Positions 1 through 10,329 of a stretch of 64,000 nucleotides of DNA are shown here, piece after piece. The stretch's first letter is position 1. The number at the start of each line of letters is the position of its first letter. The stretch is from contig CANLOW010000007.1 of the NCBI GenBank assembly GCA_947493035.1, forward strand, positions 1 to 64,000, written 5' to 3'. The notes under the pieces were generated by a model that saw nothing but the letters and a program-made list of their open reading frames with translations, was not told the DNA's origin and did not search any database. This stretch comes from an uncultured Aquimarina sp. GTDB lineage: Bacteria; Bacteroidota; Bacteroidia; Flavobacteriales; Flavobacteriaceae. The position numbers and the translations under genes were made by a program.

Positions 1-3000
1 TAATCCATCTCCATCTGAGTCTAAATCCAAGTAATCAGGTAAGTTCTCTGTCGTATCTCCATCCGTATCGGTTGGAACTAATGGGCTTACACCTGCTTCA
101 TCAACATCGTAGGCATCATCGATACCATCATTATCACTATCTGTACCTGTTGGTGGAACATAACCTGCAGTAGTTTGTACCTCTACATTATCTGGAATAC
201 CATCGTCATCACTATCGATATCTAAGAAGTCTGGTTGACCCTCAGTATCTGTATTTGGTGTAGGTAATGGTGTACCTGTAAAGTTATCTGGATCTGTTAA
301 GTCATCATCCGTAGGATCTACATTATCACTCAATCCATCATCATCTGTATCGGTGAAACCATCAATTACTCCGTCGCCGTCAACGTCCGTACCTCCTGCT
401 TCCGTTACATCTGGAAGACCATCGTTATCACTATCTAAATCTAAGTGGTTTGGAACGCCATCTCCGTCATTATCAAAAATATCTACTACGCCATCACCGT
501 TTGCATCTGGTCCTATATCCGTATCTAAATAATCTGGAATACCATCTGCATCGGTATCTGCGTTTGGATCTACATTTCCTGGCGTTTCTTCTGTATCTGG
601 AATACCATCGTTGTCATCATCTAAATCTACAACATCTCCGATACCATCATTATCAGAATCAAATAATTCTCTATAATCAACTTCAACTGAGTCTGGGTTT
701 TGTGTATTCGGTAGGTCTACAGGATCATTACTCGGATCTAAGATATTTCCATTTGTATCTGTATAATCATCCGTATTTTCATAATCACCAAACAATCCAT
801 TTGTTCCTACAACACCCGTTGGTGCAGAAAGACCTGCCTCTGTGGTATCTGTGATTCCATCTCCATCTGAATCTGTATCCAAATAATCTGGAATCGTATC
901 ACTATTAGGTAAGCTATTATCCGTATTTTCTGGAGTAATTCCTAATTCTGTATTATCATCTAAACCTGTATCATAAACATCATACAATCCATTTGCTCCT
1001 ACTGATCCTGTCGGAGCTATATAACCTACTGTAGGTTGTGCCTCTATATTATCTGGAATACCATCATTATCAGAGTCAATATCTAAAGCATCAGGAATAC
1101 CATCATCATCTGAATCTGGACAATAGTACATACCAAAGATAAAAGAGTTGAAATCCCCGAAGGTAGACGGGTTGTTGTCTCCTACCTCTGTACCTAAATT
1201 TATATAAGTAACTAATACATCTGTAACTGGCTCACTTGGTGAAATATTAAACTCTACATAAGAAGGATTTCCTTGAATACCCGAAGTAGGGGCTCCTGTT
1301 ATGGTAATACTATTACCTGAATTTGTAATTATAGCTTCAGTCGCTGAATTTATAACCCATTCGAAATTTGAACTAGCTCCTACAGCTTGGAAAGTAACCC
1401 GATCTGTTCTATTTAAAGCTGTAACTCCTCCAACTGGAGTTTCGAATGATAAAAGCTCTGGACTAGTCAGTGTAATATTTGTAGTAAACCCTTCATTTAA
1501 GGTATATCCGTTATCATCAACAAACCTAATAGCATTATCTCCATTAGCTAAAATAGAAACTTCATCTGTGGTACCAATTACCGTTGGAGCTGAAATAGTA
1601 ACAGGAGTACTTAAGCTATTTCCTGCTGTATCATTATTAAGAGTTGTACTTCCGCCCGAAACCTCAGTTAATGGAGAACCAAAATCTAAACCAATTCTAA
1701 TATTGGTATCAGGACATTCTACCGCATCAATAATACCATCATTATCATCATCAATATCTGTTACATCATCTATACCATCATTGTCATGATCTTTTGTACC
1801 ATCTCTAAAATCAACTTCTACCGTATTTGGATTCTGAATATTTGGCGTATCAACTGCCCCGCCATCTAAATTGTTATTTACATCATTGGAACTATTATCT
1901 ACATCGAAACCATCTAATAGGCCGTCCATATCAGTATCTGCGGTATTTGCTGGAATAGCTAAACCTGCTTCTACTGTATCAAGTATTCCATCATTATCAC
2001 TATCGATATCTAAATAATCTGGAACATCTGTACCATCTGTGTTTTCTGGGGTACCTAATCCATTTGTCTGATCATAAGCTAATGGAATACCCGTGGTACC
2101 AACTTCTGTTGGACTTACCACTCCATTGGTTCCTGGAGCTACATAACTTCCTGTTGGCTGAGCTTCTACATTATCTGGAATACCATCATTATCAGCATCA
2201 ATATCTAAATGATTTGGAATACCATCTCCATCTGGATCAATATCTGCAGGCGCACCTGTATTAGGGTTACCATCCCCATCTATATCAGGATCTTCTTCCG
2301 TATCTAAAATACCATCATTATCATCATCTAAATCTGCACTATCTGGAATACCATCACCATCGGTATCCAACCCTTCTCTCCAATCTGGCTCCATACCTTC
2401 CATATCTTCATCAGGGAATGGATTATCAGCCATTTGCCCTCCATTGGTTGGGTTAGAATTCGGCGCTAAACCTAAGTCTACCAAATCAAAAGCATTATCT
2501 AAACCATCTTCATCATCATCCATATTTGCAGGAATAGTATCAGCTACACCATCCTGATCTGTATCATAAGCTTCTATAGTATCGCTTTCTCCATCACCAT
2601 CACTATCTAAATCTAAATAATCTGGGATAGAGTCTGAGTTTGAAAGCGTAGCATCTGTATTTGCTAAAGTTATTGGAGTACCACCATTATCGATATCATA
2701 ACGATCGTCAATACCATCACCATCTGTATCAGCCCCTAAAGGCGCTTGATATCCTGCGGTGGTTTGCGCTTCTATATTATCGACAATACCATCATCGTCA
2801 GCATCTATATCTAAAAAGTCTGCTCCATCCGTTCCAAAGCTATTTACAGGTGTTGTTCCTGTTGCAGAAAAGGCATCATCATCACTATCTACTTCATTTG
2901 GAATACCGTTTGCTCCTGTTGAATCTCCGATAGCACCAATACGTCCATCACCATCAGGATCTAAAGTTGCAGGATTTGCAACTCCCGATTCAACTAAATC

Positions 3001-6000
3001 ATAAATACCATCATTATCACTGTCTAAATCAACACTATTGATAATTCCATCTCCATCAAAATCTGATTCTGTACATAATAAACTTCTAAAAGCTATATTG
3101 TCTATGGTTATAGAACCTGCATTTGGTGCTGGATTATTATATAAGTACATTCTTATCTTATAGAATGTATTTGGCAACAATTGCAAATTAGTAGTAGCAG
3201 GAACTCGGAAAGACGATACATTCACCGTTGCTTCATCGAATAGCACTACGCTACTCGCAAAATTATCTCCCGATATCTCTGCTTGATATTGATACCCTGA
3301 TCTGAAATCTACGGCAGGTATACCCATTGGTTCTGCAAAGAAAAATAACTGAGAAATCGAATAAGGATTTGAACCTGTTGTAAAATCAATTTCTAAATAA
3401 TCATTATCCGCTATTGCTCCTGCCAAATTAGGCTGATCAACTCCTTGTAAATCGATATAACCTCCTCCTACATTATTAGGGTCTTCGGTATAACTAACCC
3501 CTGATCCAAACATTTGAGAAGAGGCACTCACTACAAAATCACTTTCAGCCGTAGTAGGTGCTAAATTCGCAGCACCATTATCATACAATAACATTAATGG
3601 TGAAGGAGCAGGAGTTGCGTTAGGCTCACACATATTTTCTTCTACATCGGTAATACCATCATTATCATCATCTAAATCTGTTACATCGGGAATCCCGTCT
3701 CCATCAGTATCCAAAGGTTCTAATAAATCACGATAATCTACATCTGTATCTGTTTGAGATGGATCTCCTACATCTGTATTTGGGGTATCTACTGATCCAT
3801 TATCTAAGCTATTATTAACATCCGCAGTTGAATTATCGACATCAAAAGCATCTAATAATCCATCCATGTCAGTATCATTGGTATTCGTTGGTATACCCAA
3901 ATTAGCTTCTGCTGTATCTGGAATACCATCATTATCCGAATCTGTATCTAAATAGTCTGGAACCCCATCCAAATCATTATTCACAGATGGCAACGTAGTA
4001 TCCAATCCTGTCACCGGGTAAACTGTTGGAATACCTGTAGTAGGATCAACATCTGCTGGCCCTACCACTCCATTAGTCCCTGGAGCTACATAACCTATTG
4101 TTGGTTGTGCTTCTACATTATCTGGAATCCCGTCATTATCTGAATCAATATCTAAATGGTTTGGTATTCCATCTCCATCTGAATCTGGACAATAGTACAT
4201 ACCAAAGATTAAAGAATTGAAATCCCCGAAGGTAGCCGCATTGTTGTCACCTACTTCTGTCGCTAAATTTATATAAGTAACTAATACATCTGTAACTGGC
4301 TCACTTGGTGATATATTAAATTCTACGAAAGGAGGGTTTCCTTGTGTACCCGAAGTAGCGGCTCCTGTTATGGTAACACTATTACCTGAATTTGTAATTA
4401 TAGCCTCAGTCGCTGAGTTTATGACCCACTCGAAATTTGAACTAGCGCCTACAGCTTGGAAAGTAACCCGATCTGTTCTATTTAAAGCTGTAACACCTCC
4501 AACTGGAGTTTCGAATGATAAAAGCTCTGGACTAGTCAGTGTAATATTTGTAGTAAACCCTTCATTTAAGGTATATCCGTTATCATCAACAAATCGAATA
4601 GCATTGTCTCCATTAGCAAGAATAGAAACCTCATCTGTGGCACCAATTGCCGATGGTGCTGAAATAGTAACAGGAGTACTTAAGCTATTTCCTGCTGTAT
4701 CATTATTAAGAGTTGTACTTCCGCCCGAAACCTCAGTTAATGGAGAACCAAAATCTGAACCAATTCTAATATTGGTATCAGGACATTCTATCGTATCTAA
4801 AATACCATCATTATCATCATCTAAATCTACACTATCTGGAATACCATCATTATCTTGGTCTTTTGTACCATCTCTAAAATCAACTTCTGTAGTATTAGGG
4901 TTCTGAATATTTGACGTATCAACTGCTCCTCCATCCAAATTGTTATTTACATCATTGGAAGTATCATCTGCATCAAAACCATCTAATAGGCCGTCCATAT
5001 CAGTATCTGCGGTATTTGCTGGAATAGCTAAACCTGCTTCTGTCGTATCAAGTATTCCATCATTATCACTATCGATATCTAAATAATCTGGAACATCTGT
5101 ACCATCTGTATTTTCTGGGGTACCTAATCCATTTGTCTGATCATAAGCTAATGGAATACCCGTGTTACCAACTTCTGTTGGACTTACCACTCCATTGGTT
5201 CCTGGAGCTACATAACTCCCTGTTGGCTGAGCTTCTACATTATCTGGAATACCATCATTATCAGCATCGATATCTAAATGATTTGGAATACCATCTCCAT
5301 CTGGATCAATATCTGCAGGAGCACCTGTATTAGGGTTACCATCTCCATCTATATTTGGATCTTCGTCGGTATCTAAAATACCATCATTATCATCATCTAA
5401 ATCGACACTATCTGGTACTCCATCATTATCAGAATCATTACCTTCCCTCCAATCTGGCTCCATTCCTGGCATATCCAAATCTGGAAATGGCATTGCTGCT
5501 GTTTGACCTCCATTGGTTGGGTTAGAATTTGGTACTAGAGCTAGATCAACTAAATCAAAATTATCATCTAAACCATCTCCATCGGCATCAGCATTAGCTG
5601 GACCTATTTCTGGTATTCCATCTTGATTTATATCATAAGCTTCTATCGTATCACTCTCTATATCTCCATCACTATCCAAGTCTAAATAATCTGGAATGGT
5701 ATCACTATTTACAAAAGTAGCATCGGTATTTGTTGGTATAATTGCTGTACCTCCATTATCTGGATCATAGCGATCATCGACACCATCCATATCGGTATCC
5801 ACACCTAATGGTGTTTGATAAGCTCCTGTAGTTTGTGCTTCTATATTATCTACTATTCCATCATCATCTGCATCAATATCTAAGAAATCTTGAGCATTAT
5901 CTGCATTAAAAGTATCTACAGGAACTGGTACAACTCCATTATCTGGTGCTCCTTCTACCACATCTGGAATACCATTTGTTCCAACATCTGCCGGACTAAC

Positions 6001-9000
6001 AGTTATTCTTCCATCATTGTCTGGATCTACTGCATTAGGATCTCCACTTTCAATTACATCATAAATACCATCATTATCACTATCTAAGTCTACACTATTT
6101 GGAATACCATCTCCATCAAAATCTACTATTGGGCAAGTACTCGTTTGAATTGCAAAATTATCAAAGGTGGCAAAACCATTAGCTGCTTGTGAAGCATAAA
6201 TATAAATACGAACTCTATAAAAAGTATTTTCTGCAATAGGAAAAGCGTTGGTACCTAAATTTACAAACTCCGAAGTATCAGCATTTGGCGGTCCACTAAA
6301 TGTTCCAGTAGTTAAACGACTCGTTGTTCTATCTGAAACTAATACATTCGACGAGTTAAAATTATCTCCACTAATCTCTACTTGAAATGTATAATCAGAA
6401 TAAATTGGATTCAGAACAGGGTCATCTCCTAAATTTGCACCTAAAGTAGCACTGTATGTTCCATTTATAAAAGAAGGAACATCATGAATAGAAACTGAAC
6501 GAATAGCTGTTGCTACATCTGCTAAAGATGTAAAAGCATATTCTATATAATCCCCATTAGTTTTTGCCGTAGTTATATCCGCTGCATCCGCTCCACTAAC
6601 ATAATAATACCCTTCGCCTTGTACGTTATTAGGTACATTTAATGTTGACTCATCAACTAAACCAGCTCCAAAAGTTGCAGAGACTGCATTTAATTGAAAT
6701 GAAGCACTCTCTACTATATTAGGTTCATATCGATCAACTTTCGCTGCACCTGTATTTCCATTCAAAGTACCTCTGTTTGAATCCCAAACTAAACCAGGAA
6801 CACGGGGACCATTAAGATCGCAAACAGCCTCATCAACATCTCTAATACCATCGTTATCATCGTCCAAATCAACCGCATCGATGATACCATCCATATCTGA
6901 ATCGATAGGTTCTAATGGATCTCTAAAATCAACATCTGTATCTGTTTGACTTGGGTTACCTGTATCTGTATTTGGTGTATTAACTGCCCCTCCATCTAAA
7001 TCATCATTCACATCAAAAGGGTCTCCTGCAGGAGTATTTACATCATCATAAGCATCTAACAACCCATCTCCATCAATATCATTGGTATTTGTCGCTAAAG
7101 TTTCACCTGCTTCAATGACATCTAATAATCCATCATCGTCAGAATCGGTATCTAAATAATCAGGAATAGTATCAGTATCGGAGTTTTCTGGAGAAATAGC
7201 TACACCAGATGTAAATCCTGCAGCAGTACATTCTCCTGTATTATCCCCCGAACTATCAACATCTGCTAAACTACAAGTGTTATCATAAGCATCGTCTAAT
7301 CCGTCATTATCGTTATCAACATTCGATGGTGGCTGATATCCTGCAGTGGTTTGTGCTTCTACGTTATCAGGAATGCCATCATTATCCGCATCTATATCTC
7401 TGTGATTTGGTACTCCATCGTCATCAGTATCTTCTTCAATTACAACACATACATCACTAAAATTTAAATCTACATTAGAAGAAGTGTTTTTATCCACTTC
7501 GTATCTAAAATTATATGTAACTACATTTCCTTGACCATTGGTTGGAAAAGCCAATATTCCGATTGCTCCTCCTGTAGCTTGCCCTTCAATTCTAAAACCA
7601 TTGGCTATGGAGGTTACAATTCCACTTTGACTCATATTCGCAAGTGCATCAGGGGTTTGTAGATCCGAATCGATACTTGTAACTTCTATAACTTCGGACG
7701 ATGTTGTATTTCCATTTCCTGTTAAAAAATCAGTAGATTGCATTCTTAACTGTAGTACATCTCCTAAAGTATATTCATAAGATACTGAAAACTCAACAAC
7801 ATTGTCATCAGCATTGTTACCCGTTTGAATTCCAAAACTATTAGTAGTTTGTACATAGGTTATAGGGTTTGTACTACTGATTGGCGTTACTGTAGCATTA
7901 AGACCTGTTAAACCACCATAGTTATTTATCGTTAAAGGGTTACCTGCATTTAAAGTAGCTAAATCGGTTGTTGTAAAAGCATTATTTAAACATTCTTCTG
8001 TAGAGCCTTCGTTAACATCTAAAATACCATCATTATCATCATCGACATCTACTATATCTGGAATACCATCTCCATCCAAATCAACACCTACCGCTGGACC
8101 TGTTGGGTCAATAATTTCAGCGCCCGTTAATGAATCATCTCCAAGAATACCATCGGTTAGTAAATATTCTACTGTATATACTTGTACTCCATTTACTGTT
8201 TCTATCGCTTCTGTAATACTAAAATTTCTATAGATCTTATCTACAACACCAAAAACTCTATCTCCATATTTACGATAAGCATCTCTTTGTTCTATTGCTG
8301 TAAGTCCGTACCAATAAAACTTAACTGTAGCTGATTGTCCTGCTGATCCACATTGTAAGGTGAAATCAACTAAACCAAACGGATATTCATAAGCTTCATC
8401 ATCTAGCCCACCATTTGATACTATTTCTGATTCTTGGATTAGCTCCATATTTGTGATCTGATCACAATCACCCGTAACTTCTAAAGTTACATAACTTCCT
8501 GTGCCACTACCATCAGGTATTGAAGCTACATCGGGCTGTAAACTATCAATCGTACCATCACCATTTCCATCTCCACTTCCTGGAGCTCCATCTTCAATGG
8601 CTACAGAAACATTATCATTGTCATCACAATTTTGCATGGTATCATCTTGAGAAATATTTAATGCCTGCATTTCTCCCGTTGGTGTTGCTGTAGTAACTAC
8701 CAAACCATCTGCTGTAACAATTCCGTTAGTGACAGGATCTGGATCAGTAATAACACCTGTTAAATTAGTTACTACACCACCTATAGTAGGATCGCCTGTA
8801 AAGTTTCCTGTGGCATTTGTATTACCTCCATCAATAGAAGAATTTGATAAATCTGTTTCCAAGAAACTTCCACCTCCTTCAACAGCATCCGCACAACCAT
8901 CTCCGTCACTATCTAAGTCGAATTGATTAGCAATACCATCCATGTCGGTATCTACCAAATCACATTCTATAATATTAATCCTAAAATTATCGAATGTAAG

Positions 9001-10329
9001 TAGGCTATTTCCTGAAGTTGTTTCTTCTGAAGCGAACAAGTACATCCTAATCTTATAAGTAATACTCGGAGCAAGTTGAAATACTGGGCTTATTCCTGCA
9101 AATTCTTCATAATGAAATCTATTAGGATCATTCGCAGGTAATGATGCACCGTCATTTAATGAATTGGTAAAGTCTGTATCATCACCCCTTCTAACTGTTG
9201 TCGTTGAGGGTACTAATACTGTTGATGTTGTAAAATTATCCGAACTAATCTCTATTTGATAAGAATAGTCAGCATAGATAGGTACTCTATCATTTACTAC
9301 AGCTGTAGGTGTAGGATCTGATGCTGAAACAGGAACTCTTGACAAGTTAGCTCCTCTAGCATTCACATAGTTACCTGATATAAAAGTGGTAACATCTTGA
9401 ATGTTGATAGATTGTAAAAATGCAGAAGTTGTTGATAGCGTAGTAAAAGAATACTCTACATAATCATCATTAGTTTTCGCTGCTGCAACATCTATTGCAT
9501 CGGCACCACTTAAATAGTAATAACCTACAGTCGCAACGTCATTATTTGTTGTATCAAGAGATTCATCAGTAAGACCAGATCCAATTATTGAAGCTGGCAC
9601 ATTTGATTCAGTAAATACTGTACCAGGAAAAGCTGTATTATAAGCTGATGGCTGATACCTATAAAGTTTATCTGTATTTGTATTAAAATTAGTTCTTGAA
9701 GACACTTCTGCTGAAGCATCAATATTTGGATCCCAAATAAGCCCTAATGAAGCTGGCGCCGAAGAATTACATGTATTTTCACCAACATCGGTAATACCAT
9801 CATTATCATCATCCAAATCGGTTACATCATTCACACCATCCCCGTCTGTATCAATAAATACTGGGTCTACTTGAATTTGCACTGGACCTACAATTGCATT
9901 ACATAATTGTGTTTCTACTACAGAAAGGTTGCTACCCACAACCAATGTAGAAGGAATATCCGTCCCATCAAATGACAACAAATAAACCAAATATTGCCCT
10001 GGTATATATTGACCTAGGTTAATTGTTCCTGTATTAGGAAAAGGAGAGACCAATCCATATATATTGAGCCCCACATCAGCAACAACATACACATTATTTT
10101 GACCAACATTTGTCATTGGACCGCTAGTAGCAACAACGGTTATATCCTGATTGGTTAAAAAGGTATTATCTGCTGTAAAAACATTGGCAGGAATGATAGG
10201 CTCAACTGGAAATTGAGCAAACATAGTCACCGATGTCATTAACATCAATACACTTGATAAAAGAAAACGTAATAGGGATATTTTTCTGAAACTTGACTTC
10301 AAAAAAACGGGTAGCGTAATTATCTTCAT
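1..10329 (-). CDS. Giant secreted thrombospondin type 3 repeat adhesin-like protein (C-terminus off window)
   Basis: The reading frame is open in every stretch checked from an ATG at 10329 to the window edge, giving 3443 visible codons with no C-terminus. Residues 1-39 form a signal peptide ending in MFAQ. Most of the rest is Asp-rich repeats of the DSDNDGIPD type, the calcium-binding loops of thrombospondin type 3 repeats. Between them sit non-repeat beta-rich modules: three related lectin-like domains at about residues 184-457, 1167-1402 and 2230-2420, and two near-identical Ig-like domains at about 1847-2047 and 2870-3070. Flavobacterial proteins of this design are usually exported by T9SS and end in a gliding-motility-type sorting domain; that part would lie beyond position 1, so the route is inferred. 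A surface or extracellular adhesive role is likely but unproven. Every short plus-strand ORF over this gene is a shadow. Confidence 0.9.
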   Translation of the reverse strand, partial: MKIITLPVFLKSSFRKISLLRFLLSSVLMLMTSVTMFAQFPVEPIIPANVFTADNTFLTNQDITVVATSGPMTNVGQNNVYVVADVGLNIYGLVSPFPNTGTINLGQYIPGQYLVYLLSFDGTDIPSTLVVGSNLSVVETQLCNAIVGPVQIQVDPVFIDTDGDGVNDVTDLDDDNDGITDVGENTCNSSAPASLGLIWDPNIDASAEVSSRTNFNTNTDKLYRYQPSAYNTAFPGTVFTESNVPASIIGSGLTDESLDTTNNDVATVGYYYLSGADAIDVAAAKTNDDYVEYSFTTLSTTSAFLQSINIQDVTTFISGNYVNARGANLSRVPVSASDPTPTAVVNDRVPIYADYSYQIEISSDNFTTSTVLVPSTTTVRRGDDTDFTNSLNDGASLPANDPNRFHYEEFAGISPVFQLAPSITYKIRMYLFASEETTSGNSLLTFDNFRINIIECDLVDTDMDGIANQFDLDSDGDGCADAVEGGGSFLETDLSNSSIDGGNTNATGNFTGDPTIGGVVTNLTGVITDPDPVTNGIVTADGLVVTTATPTGEMQALNISQDDTMQNCDDNDNVSVAIEDGAPGSGDGNGDGTIDSLQPDVASIPDGSGTGSYVTLEVTGDCDQITNMELIQESEIVSNGGLDDEAYEYPFGLVDFTLQCGSAGQSATVKFYWYGLTAIEQRDAYRKYGDRVFGVVDKIYRNFSITEAIETVNGVQVYTVEYLLTDGILGDDSLTGAEIIDPTGPAVGVDLDGDGIPDIVDVDDDNDGILDVNEGSTEECLNNAFTTTDLATLNAGNPLTINNYGGLTGLNATVTPISSTNPITYVQTTNSFGIQTGNNADDNVVEFSVSYEYTLGDVLQLRMQSTDFLTGNGNTTSSEVIEVTSIDSDLQTPDALANMSQSGIVTSIANGFRIEGQATGGAIGILAFPTNGQGNVVTYNFRYEVDKNTSSNVDLNFSDVCVVIEEDTDDDGVPNHRDIDADNDGIPDNVEAQTTAGYQPPSNVDNDNDGLDDAYDNTCSLADVDSSGDNTGECTAAGFTSGVAISPENSDTDTIPDYLDTDSDDDGLLDVIEAGETLATNTNDIDGDGLLDAYDDVNTPAGDPFDVNDDLDGGAVNTPNTDTGNPSQTDTDVDFRDPLEPIDSDMDGIIDAVDLDDDNDGIRDVDEAVCDLNGPRVPGLVWDSNRGTLNGNTGAAKVDRYEPNIVESASFQLNAVSATFGAGLVDESTLNVPNNVQGEGYYYVSGADAADITTAKTNGDYIEYAFTSLADVATAIRSVSIHDVPSFINGTYSATLGANLGDDPVLNPIYSDYTFQVEISGDNFNSSNVLVSDRTTSRLTTGTFSGPPNADTSEFVNLGTNAFPIAENTFYRVRIYIYASQAANGFATFDNFAIQTSTCPIVDFDGDGIPNSVDLDSDNDGIYDVIESGDPNAVDPDNDGRITVSPADVGTNGIPDVVEGAPDNGVVPVPVDTFNADNAQDFLDIDADDDGIVDNIEAQTTGAYQTPLGVDTDMDGVDDRYDPDNGGTAIIPTNTDATFVNSDTIPDYLDLDSDGDIESDTIEAYDINQDGIPEIGPANADADGDGLDDNFDLVDLALVPNSNPTNGGQTAAMPFPDLDMPGMEPDWREGNDSDNDGVPDSVDLDDDNDGILDTDEDPNIDGDGNPNTGAPADIDPDGDGIPNHLDIDADNDGIPDNVEAQPTGSYVAPGTNGVVSPTEVGNTGIPLAYDQTNGLGTPENTDGTDVPDYLDIDSDNDGILDTTEAGLAIPANTADTDMDGLLDGFDADDTSNDVNNNLDGGAVDTSNIQNPNTTEVDFRDGTKDQDNDGIPDSVDLDDDNDGILDTIECPDTNIRIGSDFGSPLTEVSGGSTTLNNDTAGNSLSTPVTISAPSAIGATDEVSILANGDNAIRFVDDNGYTLNEGFTTNITLTSPELLSFETPVGGVTALNRTDRVTFQAVGASSNFEWVINSATEAIITNSGNSVTITGAATSGTQGNPPFVEFNISPSEPVTDVLVTYINLATEVGDNNAATFGDFNSLIFGMYYCPDSDGDGIPNHLDIDSDNDGIPDNVEAQPTIGYVAPGTNGVVGPADVDPTTGIPTVYPVTGLDTTLPSVNNDLDGVPDYLDTDSDNDGIPDTAEANLGIPTNTNDTDMDGLLDAFDVDNSTADVNNSLDNGSVDTPNTDVGDPSQTDTDVDYRDLLEPLDTDGDGIPDVTDLDDDNDGITDVEENMCEPNATPAPSPLMLLYDNGAANLAPTTAESDFVVSASSQMFGSGVSYTEDPNNVGGGYIDLQGVDQPNLAGAIADNDYLEIDFTTGSNPYSISQLFFFAEPMGIPAVDFRSGYQYQAEISGDNFASSVVLFDEATVNVSSFRVPATTNLQLLPNTFYKIRMYLYNNPAPNAGSITIDNIAFRSLLCTESDFDGDGIINSVDLDSDNDGIYDLVESGVANPATLDPDGDGRIGAIGDSTGANGIPNEVDSDDDAFSATGTTPVNSFGTDGADFLDIDADDDGIVDNIEAQTTAGYQAPLGADTDGDGIDDRYDIDNGGTPITLANTDATLSNSDSIPDYLDLDSDGDGESDTIEAYDTDQDGVADTIPANMDDDEDGLDNAFDLVDLGLAPNSNPTNGGQMADNPFPDEDMEGMEPDWREGLDTDGDGIPDSADLDDDNDGILDTEEDPDIDGDGNPNTGAPADIDPDGDGIPNHLDIDADNDGIPDNVEAQPTGSYVAPGTNGVVSPTEVGTTGIPLAYDQTNGLGTPENTDGTDVPDYLDIDSDNDGILDTVEAGLAIPANTADTDMDGLLDGFDVDNSSNDVNNNLDGGAVDTPNIQNPNTVEVDFRDGTKDHDNDGIDDVTDIDDDNDGIIDAVECPDTNIRIGLDFGSPLTEVSGGSTTLNNDTAGNSLSTPVTISAPTVIGTTDEVSILANGDNAIRFVDDNGYTLNEGFTTNITLTSPELLSFETPVGGVTALNRTDRVTFQAVGASSNFEWVINSATEAIITNSGNSITITGAPTSGIQGNPSYVEFNISPSEPVTDVLVTYINLGTEVGDNNPSTFGDFNSFIFGMYYCPDSDDDGIPDALDIDSDNDGIPDNIEAQPTVGYIAPTGSVGANGLYDVYDTGLDDNTELGITPENTDNSLPNSDTIPDYLDTDSDGDGITDTTEAGLSAPTGVVGTNGLFGDYENTDDYTDTNGNILDPSNDPVDLPNTQNPDSVEVDYRELFDSDNDGIGDVVDLDDDNDGIPDTEETPGNVDPNADTDADGIPDYLDTDIGPDANGDGVVDIFDNDGDGVPNHLDLDSDNDGLPDVTEAGGTDVDGDGVIDGFTDTDDDGLSDNVDPTDDDLTDPDNFTGTPLPTPNTDTEGQPDFLDIDSDDDGIPDNVEVQTTAGYVPPTGTDSDNDGIDDAYDVDEAGVSPLVPTDTDGDTTENLPDYLDLDSDGDGL
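1010..2400. repeat. Internal long direct repeat, copy 1 (partner 4079-5469)
   Basis: This stretch inside the giant adhesin gene matches 4079-5469 at a constant offset of 3069 bp (exactly 1023 codons). It covers an Ig-like domain plus the thrombospondin-type repeats on either side. Long runs are base-for-base identical, for example around the segment encoding residues near 2950, while others differ at scattered positions. The offset is a multiple of three, so the frame is kept. Outer limits are approximate. Confidence 0.88.
4079..5469. repeat. Internal long direct repeat, copy 2 (partner 1010-2400)
   Basis: Second copy of the in-frame duplication in the giant adhesin gene, about 1.4 kb long. 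The similarity continues more weakly outside these limits, because the neighbouring lectin-like modules are also related. The copies are close enough to recombine, which could change the length of the protein. Confidence 0.88.

Noticed and set aside
450-9000. Many plus-strand open frames over 1-10329, often His/Leu/Tyr-rich
   Set aside because: They mirror the Asp-rich repeats of the minus-strand giant gene and have repetitive unnatural compositions; the minus frame is open in all parts checked.
1-10329. CRISPR or tandem-repeat array for the repetitive DNA
   Set aside because: The repetition tracks codons of Asp-rich calcium loops with variable spacing, so it is coding.
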